DNA from: Bacteroidota bacterium
Lineage (GTDB): Bacteria; Bacteroidota; Ignavibacteria; Ignavibacteriales; Melioribacteraceae
NCBI GenBank assembly: GCA_021812745.1
Contig: JAKAMS010000109.1
Location: 1 to 7,980, forward strand
Reading direction: 5' to 3'
Length of the DNA stretch: 7,980 nucleotides
The position numbers were made by a program, and so were the translations under genes. Every line of letters starts with the position of its first letter. Position 1 is the first letter of the stretch. The notes under the pieces are model-generated. The model ran no database searches and had not been told where the DNA came from. It saw only the letters and a list, made by a program, of their open reading frames with translations. Shown one piece after another: positions 1-6,032 of the stretch.

Positions 1-1
1 A

Positions 2-41
2 GATGGATTTGAAATTCAACCCGCATTAATCATAATCCATC
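2..41. repeat. Imperfect inverted repeat at the left edge
   Basis: GATGGATT at 2-9 is the exact reverse complement of AATCCATC at 34-41. Allowing one bulged T at 33, a further TGA/TCA pairing (10-12 with 30-32) extends the stem. It is followed by a pyrimidine-rich stretch (about 43-86) but not by a clean T run. It could be the 3' hairpin of a transcript entering from the left, because stop codons occur in frame 1 at 10-12 and in frame 3 at 27-29. The upstream gene itself cannot be identified from so few bases. Confidence 0.3.
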
Positions 42-86
42 ATCTATCTTCACTCTCTCTTTCATTAGCAACTCACTTCCCTTTTT

Positions 87-92
87 TATAAT
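87..92 (+). promoter_or_regulatory. Possible promoter -10 box for the CPBP-cdsA genes
   Basis: TATAAT lies 11 bases before the ATG at 104, and a weak -35-like TTAGCA (65-70) sits 16 bases upstream. A start of transcription near 99 would leave almost no leader, which fits the absence of any ribosome binding site before this gene. The surrounding 13-mer (87-99) recurs at 4935-4947. The match to the Bacteroidota TAnnTTTG box is off by one spacer base (TA, three bases, TTTG), so this is only suggestive in an AT-rich region. Confidence 0.25.
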
Positions 93-103
93 TTGTAAAT
101 ACT

Positions 104-1072
104 ATGATTGAAGAATTTAAAGATCCATCGGAACAGAAAGAGGACGAGCCAAAAGCTGAAGTTCCTCGACCATTTTCAACAATTTCTCCAATAACGGCTG
201 CGTTTATTGCGCTTGTTGGAATTTTCCTTCTTTATCAATTTGGCGGTGCAATTTTAACTGTTGCAATTTTCGGCTTCAACTTTGAAAATGCAGATGTTAA
301 CATGGTGCGGATGCTAACAATGGGCGGACAAATTCTCCTTATGTTGTTTCCCACTCTTCTGCTTGCGAGATATATTTATAGAGAAAACATTTCAACAATT
401 CTTCGTGTAAAGTTTCCTTCTTTCAAAGAAGTTGGAATATTTATTGTCGGATTGATTCTATTAACTCCGCTTCTTCAAAATTTTCTTTCACTGCAAACTT
501 ATGCGCTGGAAAAACTGGCGGCAGTAAGTCCCTTTGTAAAAAATATAACGAATATGCTGGACAAACTCGATAAGCTTGTGGAAAGCACTTACGGAACACT
601 GCTTACTTCTCACTCTGTGTTTGAATCATCATTCATCATTTTTGTAGTAGCTGTTATTCCTGCGCTATGCGAAGAGACATTATTCCGCGGATTTGTTCAG
701 AAAAGTTTTGAACAAAAGCTAAGACCGTTTTGGAGTATTTTAATAACCGCAGTTTTTTTCGGGTTATACCATTTCAATCCGTACGGATTAGTAACGCTCA
801 TTGCCCTTGGCGCTTACTTTGGTTTTGCCGCTTACATGAGCAATTCCATTTTCGTTCCTATGGCATTACATTTCTTTAATAATCTTATTGCCGTTCTTGC
901 ATTTCTTTTTCTTGGGAACGACGAATTAATAAAAACAACCGTAACTACAAAGCAATATATTATACCTCAGATTATCAGTTTTGTAATGTTTGCCACTCTT
1001 TTCTTTGCTTATATAATTTTTATTAAGACTAACTATAACAAGATTGTCTCTAATAAAAAGGAGGTATTATGA
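104..1072 (+). CDS. CPBP family intramembrane metalloprotease
   Basis: A 322-residue polytopic membrane protein of the CPBP (CAAX protease/bacteriocin-processing, Abi; PF02517) family. About 30 polar, acidic N-terminal residues are followed by roughly eight hydrophobic segments (about 34-55, 70-92, 108-130, 175-190, 207-222, 228-246, 250-273, 286-309). All three family motifs are present in the second half: EExxxR (E190, E191, R195), FxxxH (F219-H223) and HxxxN (H256-N260). These residues form the metal/active site in studied members, so it looks catalytically intact. Substrate is unknown: members cleave prenylated proteins, process peptides or act in signalling, and the sequence does not decide. 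No ribosome binding site precedes the ATG. The stop codon overlaps the start of the next gene (ATGA, 1069-1072), so translation is probably coupled to the zinc-ribbon protein and cdsA. Confidence 0.9.
   Translation: MIEEFKDPSEQKEDEPKAEVPRPFSTISPITAAFIALVGIFLLYQFGGAILTVAIFGFNFENADVNMVRMLTMGGQILLMLFPTLLLARYIYRENISTILRVKFPSFKEVGIFIVGLILLTPLLQNFLSLQTYALEKLAAVSPFVKNITNMLDKLDKLVESTYGTLLTSHSVFESSFIIFVVAVIPALCEETLFRGFVQKSFEQKLRPFWSILITAVFFGLYHFNPYGLVTLIALGAYFGFAAYMSNSIFVPMALHFFNNLIAVLAFLFLGNDELIKTTVTTKQYIIPQIISFVMFATLFFAYIIFIKTNYNKIVSNKKEVL
1055..1064 (+). promoter_or_regulatory. Strong ribosome binding site for the zinc-ribbon gene
   Basis: AAAAAGGAGG ends four bases before the ATG at 1069 and lies inside the 3' end of the protease gene. 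It is a near-perfect anti-16S match, fixes the start of the next gene and supports coupled translation. The first gene of the trio has no such site. Confidence 0.8.
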
Positions 1073-1410
1073 TCTGTCCTAAATGTGAGTACGAATATAT
1101 TGAAGGAATTAAATATTGTGCCGATTGCGGAGCCGAGTTAATTCCGGATGAAGAATTTGAAAAAAATTTACTTCATCCAAAAGACTGGATTGTTGCATTC
1201 GCTTCAACCGATACTTATACTGCCGAAATGCTAAAAGCAAATCTTGAAGGCGCAGAAATAGACAGCATAATAATTTCCAGAAGAGACAGAAGCTATCCGG
1301 TACTGGGAGATCAGGCCGGAGTAAAATTACTTATAAAAAAGAAAGACGCAGAAGCCGCGTTACAAATTATAAACGATATCAACAGCGCCAAAATTGATGA
1401 TGAGGAATAA
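1069..1410 (+). CDS. Zinc-ribbon protein with DUF2007 domain
   Basis: A 113-residue soluble protein in two parts. Residues 3-20 form a zinc ribbon with two CxxC knuckles (C3-x2-C6 and C17-x2-C20, the second as CADCG). Residues about 40-106, starting at W40, resemble the DUF2007 'putative signal transducing protein' family (PF09413), a small ferredoxin-like fold compared with PII proteins; the stretch reads as alternating strand and helix (WIVAFAS, an AEMLKANL helix, SIIISRR, VKLLIKK, AEAALQII). Biochemical function is unknown; a regulatory or sensing role is only inferred from the family label. It starts inside the stop of the CPBP protease gene and ends directly against the cdsA start, so it is probably made in fixed proportion with both membrane proteins and may act with one of them. 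No signal peptide or membrane segment is visible. Confidence 0.85.
   Translation: MICPKCEYEYIEGIKYCADCGAELIPDEEFEKNLLHPKDWIVAFASTDTYTAEMLKANLEGAEIDSIIISRRDRSYPVLGDQAGVKLLIKKKDAEAALQIINDINSAKIDDEE
1402..1407 (+). promoter_or_regulatory. Ribosome binding site for cdsA
   Basis: GAGGAA lies in the last codons of the zinc-ribbon gene, three bases before the ATG at 1411. The spacing is short. It supports 1411 as the start, although a second Met at codon 5 (1423) is possible. Confidence 0.55.
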
Positions 1411-2241
1411 ATGACTAAAAAGATGAACAACTTATCAACGCGTGTAATTGCCGCATTAATTGGTGTACCGTTGATTGTTATTCTTAGTCTGATTGGAAAA
1501 ATTCCTTTCTTATTATTCACACTCTGTATTGGACTTATCTCCTATTTTGAATATTCTAAAATGGTCCGCAATAAACACAGCTACACAAATAAATTTATCG
1601 GCTATTTCGCTGTTGCGCTAATTATCATTAACGAGTATAAAAATTTTTTTGATTACCGCATTTTCTTCCTTTGCCTCATCGTATTGTTATTGATATTGGA
1701 ACTGTTTAGAGATAAAGAATCTGCCATTGCAAATCTAGGAACTACATTGCTCGGGATTTTTTACATCGGTTTCTTTTCTGCGGCAATTTTAGACTTACGT
1801 GAGTTCTACAGTGATTCTGCATTCACATACGCTCAAGGCGGATATTTAATAATCTCAATTCTTGCTTCCATTTGGATTTGTGATTCAGCGGCATATTTTA
1901 TCGGCAGCGCATACGGACTACATAAATTAATGCCGCGTGTAAGTCCTAATAAAAGCTGGGAAGGCGCAGTTGCCGGTTTTGTTTTTGCAATTGCCGGTAT
2001 GGTTGCCGCCCGTGAGATTGCACTTGATTTCTTGACATTGAGAGATGCCTTTGCAATTGGATTTATAGTTGGACTGTTCGGACAAATTGGCGACCTAATT
2101 GAAAGTCTGCTGAAGCGAGATTCTCACGTCAAAGATTCATCATCAATCATTCCTGGTCATGGTGGAATTTTAGACCGCTTCGATTCGCTACTTTTCACTG
2201 CTCCAATTGTTTATCTTTACCTTACTCTTTTTGTAAAATAA
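1411..2241 (+). CDS. cdsA: Phosphatidate cytidylyltransferase (CDP-diglyceride synthase)
   Basis: CdsA makes CDP-diacylglycerol from phosphatidic acid and CTP at the inner membrane, the branch-point precursor of phosphatidylserine/ethanolamine and phosphatidylglycerol. The 276-residue length is normal. The protein is hydrophobic over most of its length (about eight membrane segments). Residues 232-258 match the complete CDS signature: S232-x2-K235-R236-x4-K241-D242, then PGHGG (248-252) and D255-R256-F257-D258. An upstream conserved block also fits: D158, A161-Y162, G165, G169, then SPNKSWEG at 178-185. The metal- and nucleotide-binding aspartates are therefore intact. The start follows the TAA of the zinc-ribbon gene with no gap, indicating one transcript. 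In many bacteria cdsA sits with uppS, dxr and rseP; here its upstream neighbours are a CPBP protease and a DUF2007 protein instead. Confidence 0.96.
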   Translation: MTKKMNNLSTRVIAALIGVPLIVILSLIGKIPFLLFTLCIGLISYFEYSKMVRNKHSYTNKFIGYFAVALIIINEYKNFFDYRIFFLCLIVLLLILELFRDKESAIANLGTTLLGIFYIGFFSAAILDLREFYSDSAFTYAQGGYLIISILASIWICDSAAYFIGSAYGLHKLMPRVSPNKSWEGAVAGFVFAIAGMVAAREIALDFLTLRDAFAIGFIVGLFGQIGDLIESLLKRDSHVKDSSSIIPGHGGILDRFDSLLFTAPIVYLYLTLFVK

Positions 2242-2264
2242 AAAATAGAACACGGATCTAACAT

Positions 2265-2291
2265 TGGTTATGACGTTTTCAGTCAAAACCA
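2265..2291 (+). repeat. 10-bp hairpin between cdsA and rimO
   Basis: TGGTTATGAC (2265-2274) pairs with GTCAAAACCA (2282-2291) with one A-A mismatch (2270/2286) and a 7-base loop (GTTTTCA). No T run follows, so it is not a standard intrinsic terminator. It sits 23 bases after the cdsA stop and ends 33 bases before the favoured rimO start at 2325, so it could stabilise the upstream mRNA or modulate rimO translation. Confidence 0.5.
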
Positions 2292-2324
2292 CATTAAATG
2301 ATTTGTGTATCATTAGAAAGTTTC

Positions 2325-3608
2325 ATGAGTGAAAATAAAATATCTGTTATAACTCTCGGTTGTTCAAAGAATACTGTAGACTCCGAACGCCTTATGAGTC
2401 AATTCAAACTCAATAAGTTCGATCTGATTGACGATCCTAACCAGGCAGATTCAATTGTAATCAACACATGCGGATTTATAGACGCAGCCAAAGAAGAATC
2501 CGTCAATACAATTCTTTCAGCAATCGAGATGAAAAAGCAGGGGAAAATTAAAAAAGTTGTAGTTGCCGGCTGTCTTTCCGAACGGTATATGAACGATCTC
2601 AGAAAAGAGATTCCAGAGGTAGACGCTTTCTTCGGTACCGAAGCGTACGAAGGAATAGTAAATGAGTTCGGCGGCAATCTGAAATACGAATTACTCGGCG
2701 AAAGAATAATTACAACACCAAAACATTTTGCATATCTGAAGATAAGCGAAGGGTGCGACAACCCGTGCTCGTTCTGCGCAATACCTTTAATGCGCGGACT
2801 TCATAAGACAAAACCGATGGAAGAGCTAATTGCCGAAGCAACTTCATTAGCCAATCAAGGCGTAAAAGAGCTTATCATTATTGGACAGGATACAACTGAC
2901 TACGGTATTGATCTATATGGAAAAAGAAATCTTGCGGAATTGCTTCACAAACTTTCCGAGATTAATGGTATAGAATGGATTCGCCTTCTCTATGTATATC
3001 CTTCCCACTTCCCGGAAGATTTAATGGAAGAGATCGCAAACAATCCCAAAATTTGTAAATACATTGATATTCCTCTTCAACACATTTCCGATCCGGTATT
3101 AAAATCTATGCGGCGCGGAATAACACAGCGCAGAACTAAAGAACTTCTTACAACTCTTCAAGACAAAATTCCGGGTCTCACTTTGCGTACGACATTTATT
3201 GTCGGCTATCCCAATGAAACCGAAAAAGAGTTTGAGGAACTTTGCCGGTTTGTCCGTGATATAAAATTCGACCGTTTTGGAGTTTTCACATATTCTGTTG
3301 AAGAGAACACGCCGAGTTTTATTTTAGGAGATCCGGTATCGCCGGAGATAAAAGAAGAACGGAAGGCAACATTGATGGAAATTCAGAAAGAAATTTCGGA
3401 AGATAAAAACCGAACTTACATTGGCAAAAAATTAAAAGTTGTAATTGACTCGCTTGACGGCGAATATTACATTGCCCGTTCGGAACGGGATGCACCGGAA
3501 GTTGACGGCGAAGTTTTGATCAGCGCAAAAGAAAAAAAATATAATTTAGGTGAATTTTATCACGTTGATATTTACGAGTGCAATGAGTATGATCTATTCG
3601 GCAAGTAA
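2325..3608 (+). CDS. rimO: Ribosomal protein S12 methylthiotransferase RimO
   Basis: RimO is a radical-SAM enzyme that adds a methylthio group to a conserved aspartate of ribosomal protein S12 (Asp88 in E. coli numbering). From the ATG at 2325 the protein has 427 residues. The N-terminal methylthiotransferase domain carries the cluster cysteines C13 (in LGCSKN), C49 (in NTCGF) and C83 (in AGCLSE). The radical-SAM domain carries C144-x3-C148-x2-C151, followed by AIPLMRG, which favours RimO over MiaB. A TRAM domain covers about 363-427 and ends in YDLFGK, as in other RimO proteins. An in-frame ATG at 2298 would add nine residues (MICVSLESF). I prefer 2325 because RimO proteins usually begin a few residues before the KISVITLGCSKN block, and AGAAAG (2316-2321) gives it a weak ribosome binding site while 2298 has none. 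The next gene follows after 28 bases. Confidence 0.96.
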   Translation: MSENKISVITLGCSKNTVDSERLMSQFKLNKFDLIDDPNQADSIVINTCGFIDAAKEESVNTILSAIEMKKQGKIKKVVVAGCLSERYMNDLRKEIPEVDAFFGTEAYEGIVNEFGGNLKYELLGERIITTPKHFAYLKISEGCDNPCSFCAIPLMRGLHKTKPMEELIAEATSLANQGVKELIIIGQDTTDYGIDLYGKRNLAELLHKLSEINGIEWIRLLYVYPSHFPEDLMEEIANNPKICKYIDIPLQHISDPVLKSMRRGITQRRTKELLTTLQDKIPGLTLRTTFIVGYPNETEKEFEELCRFVRDIKFDRFGVFTYSVEENTPSFILGDPVSPEIKEERKATLMEIQKEISEDKNRTYIGKKLKVVIDSLDGEYYIARSERDAPEVDGEVLISAKEKKYNLGEFYHVDIYECNEYDLFGK

Positions 3609-3619
3609 TTTGTTTTCTG

Positions 3620-3628
3620 AAAAAGGAG
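3620..3628 (+). promoter_or_regulatory. Ribosome binding site deciding a GTG start
   Basis: AAAAAGGAG lies eight bases before the GTG at 3637. The spacing is ideal, and the codons after GTG (Lys-Lys, then a hydrophobic run) form a proper signal peptide, so GTG is the start codon here. Confidence 0.75.
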
Positions 3629-3636
3629 TATAAGAA

Positions 3637-4911
3637 GTGAAAAAAATAATTCTGTTATCGTTTCTTCTCGCATCGGCAGTATTAGCGCAGGTTGAATACT
3701 CATCCGGCAACAATACAATTCCTAACGCGGGCATTTTCTTTCTTGATTACGCCGGTTATAAAAGCACAACACCGGGCAAAACGCGCATTGATGTTTTCGT
3801 TCAAGTTCCATACTCAATGATTTCATTTGTTAAGAAAGATGACGGATTCCGCGGCGGATTTGACGTAACATTAACCTTTCTGGACGAAAAGAAAAGTAAC
3901 ATCATCTTTGAACGCAACTGGAAAGAAAAAGTCAGTGCCGAAGATTTTTCCAATACATTGTCTAAATCAAATTTTTTCTACAGCTACAAATATTATGATT
4001 TGGCTCCCGGTAAATATTTTTTAAAATGTGTAGTCGAAGATTCCGATTCACGCCGTATTTCATCTAGAGAATTGCCTCTCAATGTTCGTCAAATAACAGA
4101 CTCACTCGGCTTGAGTGATGTAATGTTCATCTCGGAAATAGTAAAGGAGCCGTCCGGAGATAAAATTATTCCCAATGTTTCTTCAACCGTTACAGGTAAG
4201 AACACTTCTCTTTCTTTCTTCTTTGATCTTTATTCCGACAAACAACGGGATGTAGTTCTTGAATACACATTAAACGATTTTAAGAACAATACTTCTCTAA
4301 AGCAGGAAGATCCGCAAACTATCAAACCGGGCGATAACACAATCACTCACACAATAAAGAATACAAATTTTGGTGTTGGCGATTACTTGTTGACAGTTAC
4401 TTTAAAAGATTTAGACCGGAAGGAAATTACCTCGGTAGGAAAAAAATTAAGAGCCAAAATTGCAGGCTTGCCCTCTTCAATTATTGATTTGGACAAGGCA
4501 ATCAACCAGATGATGTACATAGCTTCTCAGGAAGAGTTAGATTATATAAAAGACGGAAAAACATATGAAGATAGAATGGAACGCTTCTTAGCTTTTTGGG
4601 ATAAGAAAAAACCAAATCCTAAACAAGAAGACAACCCGATTCTTTATGAATATTACAGACGAGTTGATTATGCCAACAAACATTTCAAAGGACTTGGTGA
4701 AGGATGGCGCAGCGATATGGGAATGGTTTTTATTACGTTCGGTCCGCCTAGTTCCGTTGAAAGACATCCTTTAGATATGGATTCTAAACCGTACGAAATA
4801 TGGCAATATTACGAACAGAATAGATCTTTTGTGTTTTTAGATCAAACCGGCTTTGGAGATTACCATTTAGTAAATCCGGATTATAGCCGCTGGCCGGGGT
4901 ATAGATATTAA
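3637..4911 (+). CDS. Exported GWxTD-domain protein
   Basis: A 424-residue protein with a clear type I signal peptide: KK at 2-3, a hydrophobic core, and probable cleavage after A17 (VLA-Q). No lipobox cysteine is seen, so it should be periplasmic or outer-membrane associated rather than a lipoprotein. Residues about 20-275 look like two beta-sandwich regions (alternating strands, each with a 'PGKYFLKC'/'VGDYLLTV' type closing strand). A charged helical stretch (about 285-345) holds FW, then YYRRVDYAN. The GWxTD domain follows at about 350-420, with the motif as G356-W357-R358-S359-D360, then a FGPP turn, a YEIWQY block and a GFGDYHL block. In most family members the fourth motif position is Thr; here it is Ser. 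GWxTD proteins are common in Bacteroidota and Acidobacteriota and have no established function. It starts with GTG and follows rimO by 28 bases, so it is probably co-transcribed with it. Confidence 0.88.
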   Translation: MKKIILLSFLLASAVLAQVEYSSGNNTIPNAGIFFLDYAGYKSTTPGKTRIDVFVQVPYSMISFVKKDDGFRGGFDVTLTFLDEKKSNIIFERNWKEKVSAEDFSNTLSKSNFFYSYKYYDLAPGKYFLKCVVEDSDSRRISSRELPLNVRQITDSLGLSDVMFISEIVKEPSGDKIIPNVSSTVTGKNTSLSFFFDLYSDKQRDVVLEYTLNDFKNNTSLKQEDPQTIKPGDNTITHTIKNTNFGVGDYLLTVTLKDLDRKEITSVGKKLRAKIAGLPSSIIDLDKAINQMMYIASQEELDYIKDGKTYEDRMERFLAFWDKKKPNPKQEDNPILYEYYRRVDYANKHFKGLGEGWRSDMGMVFITFGPPSSVERHPLDMDSKPYEIWQYYEQNRSFVFLDQTGFGDYHLVNPDYSRWPGYRY

Positions 4912-4926
4912 TTTTTAATGAAGTAT

Positions 4927-4980
4927 GTAGAGTGTATAATTTGTAAAAAAAATCTTCTTCTTTCTCATTATCCACTCTAC
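4927..4980. repeat. 14-bp imperfect inverted repeat upstream of the sugar kinase
   Basis: GTAGAGTGTATAAT (4927-4940) is the reverse complement of ATTATCCACTCTAC (4967-4980) except for one position (13 of 14), with a 26-base spacer rich in A then T/C. The left arm contains TATAAT (4935-4940). There is no long T run directly after the right arm (TTTGCTC follows), so a rho-independent terminator is not obvious. It may be an operator, an RNA hairpin in the kinase leader, or the end of the GWxTD transcript. Together with flanks it fills most of the 112-base spacer 4912-5023. Confidence 0.6.
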
Positions 4981-5023
4981 TTTGCTCTAAAATATTTTTT
5001 CTAACGATTAATAAGCCAATCCA

Positions 5024-5995
5024 ATGATTCTCACTATCACACTTAATCCTCTTTTGGAACGCAGATTATTTTTTGATACAGCCGAACTTGGCAGATCAAA
5101 CAGAAGTTCAAAAGAAATTTTTTATGCGGGCGGAAAAGGAATTAACGTAAGTCGTCAATTAAATTTTCTCGGCGTTCAGAATTCAGCATTTACTTTTCTT
5201 GGCGGCAACAACGGGAAAGTTTTACGCCATTGCTTAACAAATGACAAGATTGATTTCTCAGTTGTATCGGCAAAATCCGAAACACGCATTGCGGACTTAA
5301 TTATAGAAGAAAAGAATAACCTCATATCAACTTTTTTCGGAATGAATAGCCACATTACTTCCGATGAAGCTTCGGAATTCAAGAATAAGCTTGAAAAAAT
5401 GATTCAGAATTGTTCTATAGTAGTATTTGCCGGAAGCTCTCCTTGCAAAGAGACCGATGATATTTTTCCGTTTGGAATTGAACTTGCAAACAAACACGAT
5501 AAAATTTCGATATTAGATACATACGGTACTCATCTAAATGATTGTATAGAAGCAGCGCCGACGGTAATTCACAATAATGTTGAAGAAGTTGAAAAATCGT
5601 TAAACATTTCTTTGAGGAATGAAAACGAGAAATTAAATTTTCTTCATGAGCTCTATTCGAAAAATATAAAGCTGTCATTTTTGACAGACGGCGACAATCC
5701 GGTTTATGCCAGTAAATTTAATTTCCATTATAAGATTGTGCCGCCAAATGTTAAGGTATTAGATTCAACAGGAAGCGGAGACGCCTTTGTTGCCGGTATT
5801 GCTTACGGATTAGAAAACGCGCTTGTCTTTGATGAATTTGTGAAAATTGCCGCCGCGTTGGGAGCCGCTAATTCAACAATGCTCGAAACATGTGAAGTTA
5901 CTTCAGAACAGATGGGGAAATATGCTGAGCATGTAGAAGTGATGACGGTTGGCAAAAAGATGAAGATCATCAATGACACGCCGAATTATAAATAA
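5024..5995 (+). CDS. PfkB-family sugar kinase, 1-phosphofructokinase-like
   Basis: A 323-residue ribokinase/PfkB-fold kinase closest in layout to the FruK/LacC group (1-phosphofructokinase, tagatose-6-phosphate kinase), judged by the start MILTITLNP and GGKGINVSR at 36-44. The ATP/catalytic end is intact: D247-S-T-G-S-G-D253-A-F, with D253 as the expected catalytic base and GSGD as the anion hole. Several substrate-side motifs differ from the FruK/LacC pattern: NPxxD is NPLLE (E12), SGSLP is AGSSP (136-140), and the KPN block is HNN (183-185). The reaction is presumably ATP-dependent phosphorylation of a sugar phosphate, but the substrate cannot be named. No ribosome binding site precedes the ATG. 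There is no PTS or fructose gene nearby. Its 3' end may overlap the Omp85 gene by 23 bases if that gene uses its earliest start. Confidence 0.88.
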   Translation: MILTITLNPLLERRLFFDTAELGRSNRSSKEIFYAGGKGINVSRQLNFLGVQNSAFTFLGGNNGKVLRHCLTNDKIDFSVVSAKSETRIADLIIEEKNNLISTFFGMNSHITSDEASEFKNKLEKMIQNCSIVVFAGSSPCKETDDIFPFGIELANKHDKISILDTYGTHLNDCIEAAPTVIHNNVEEVEKSLNISLRNENEKLNFLHELYSKNIKLSFLTDGDNPVYASKFNFHYKIVPPNVKVLDSTGSGDAFVAGIAYGLENALVFDEFVKIAAALGAANSTMLETCEVTSEQMGKYAEHVEVMTVGKKMKIINDTPNYK

Positions 5996-6032
5996 TAATA
6001 GAGCGCAGATCAGTTACGTCCTAAGAACTCCT

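Noticed and set aside
1..103. Open frame in the same phase as the first gene (2-88) and short minus-strand frames, including an ATG-led 11-codon one
   Set aside because: The translation is low-complexity (His/Leu/Ser-rich), stops at 89-91, and resembles no protein I recognise. Too short to call a gene on either strand.
2399..2761. 120-codon minus-strand open frame opposite rimO
   Set aside because: It lies entirely within the strongly conserved rimO coding region, which contains the cluster cysteines on the other strand; no recognisable protein features.
4912..5023. Possible small gene, mobile-element scar or rho-independent terminator in the spacer
   Set aside because: No open frame of useful length, no flanking direct repeat, and no T run directly after the inverted repeat. 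Kept only as an inverted repeat of unknown role.
5415..5678. 87-codon minus-strand open frame opposite the PfkB kinase
   Set aside because: Overlaps a well-supported kinase gene and shows no domain or ribosome binding site.
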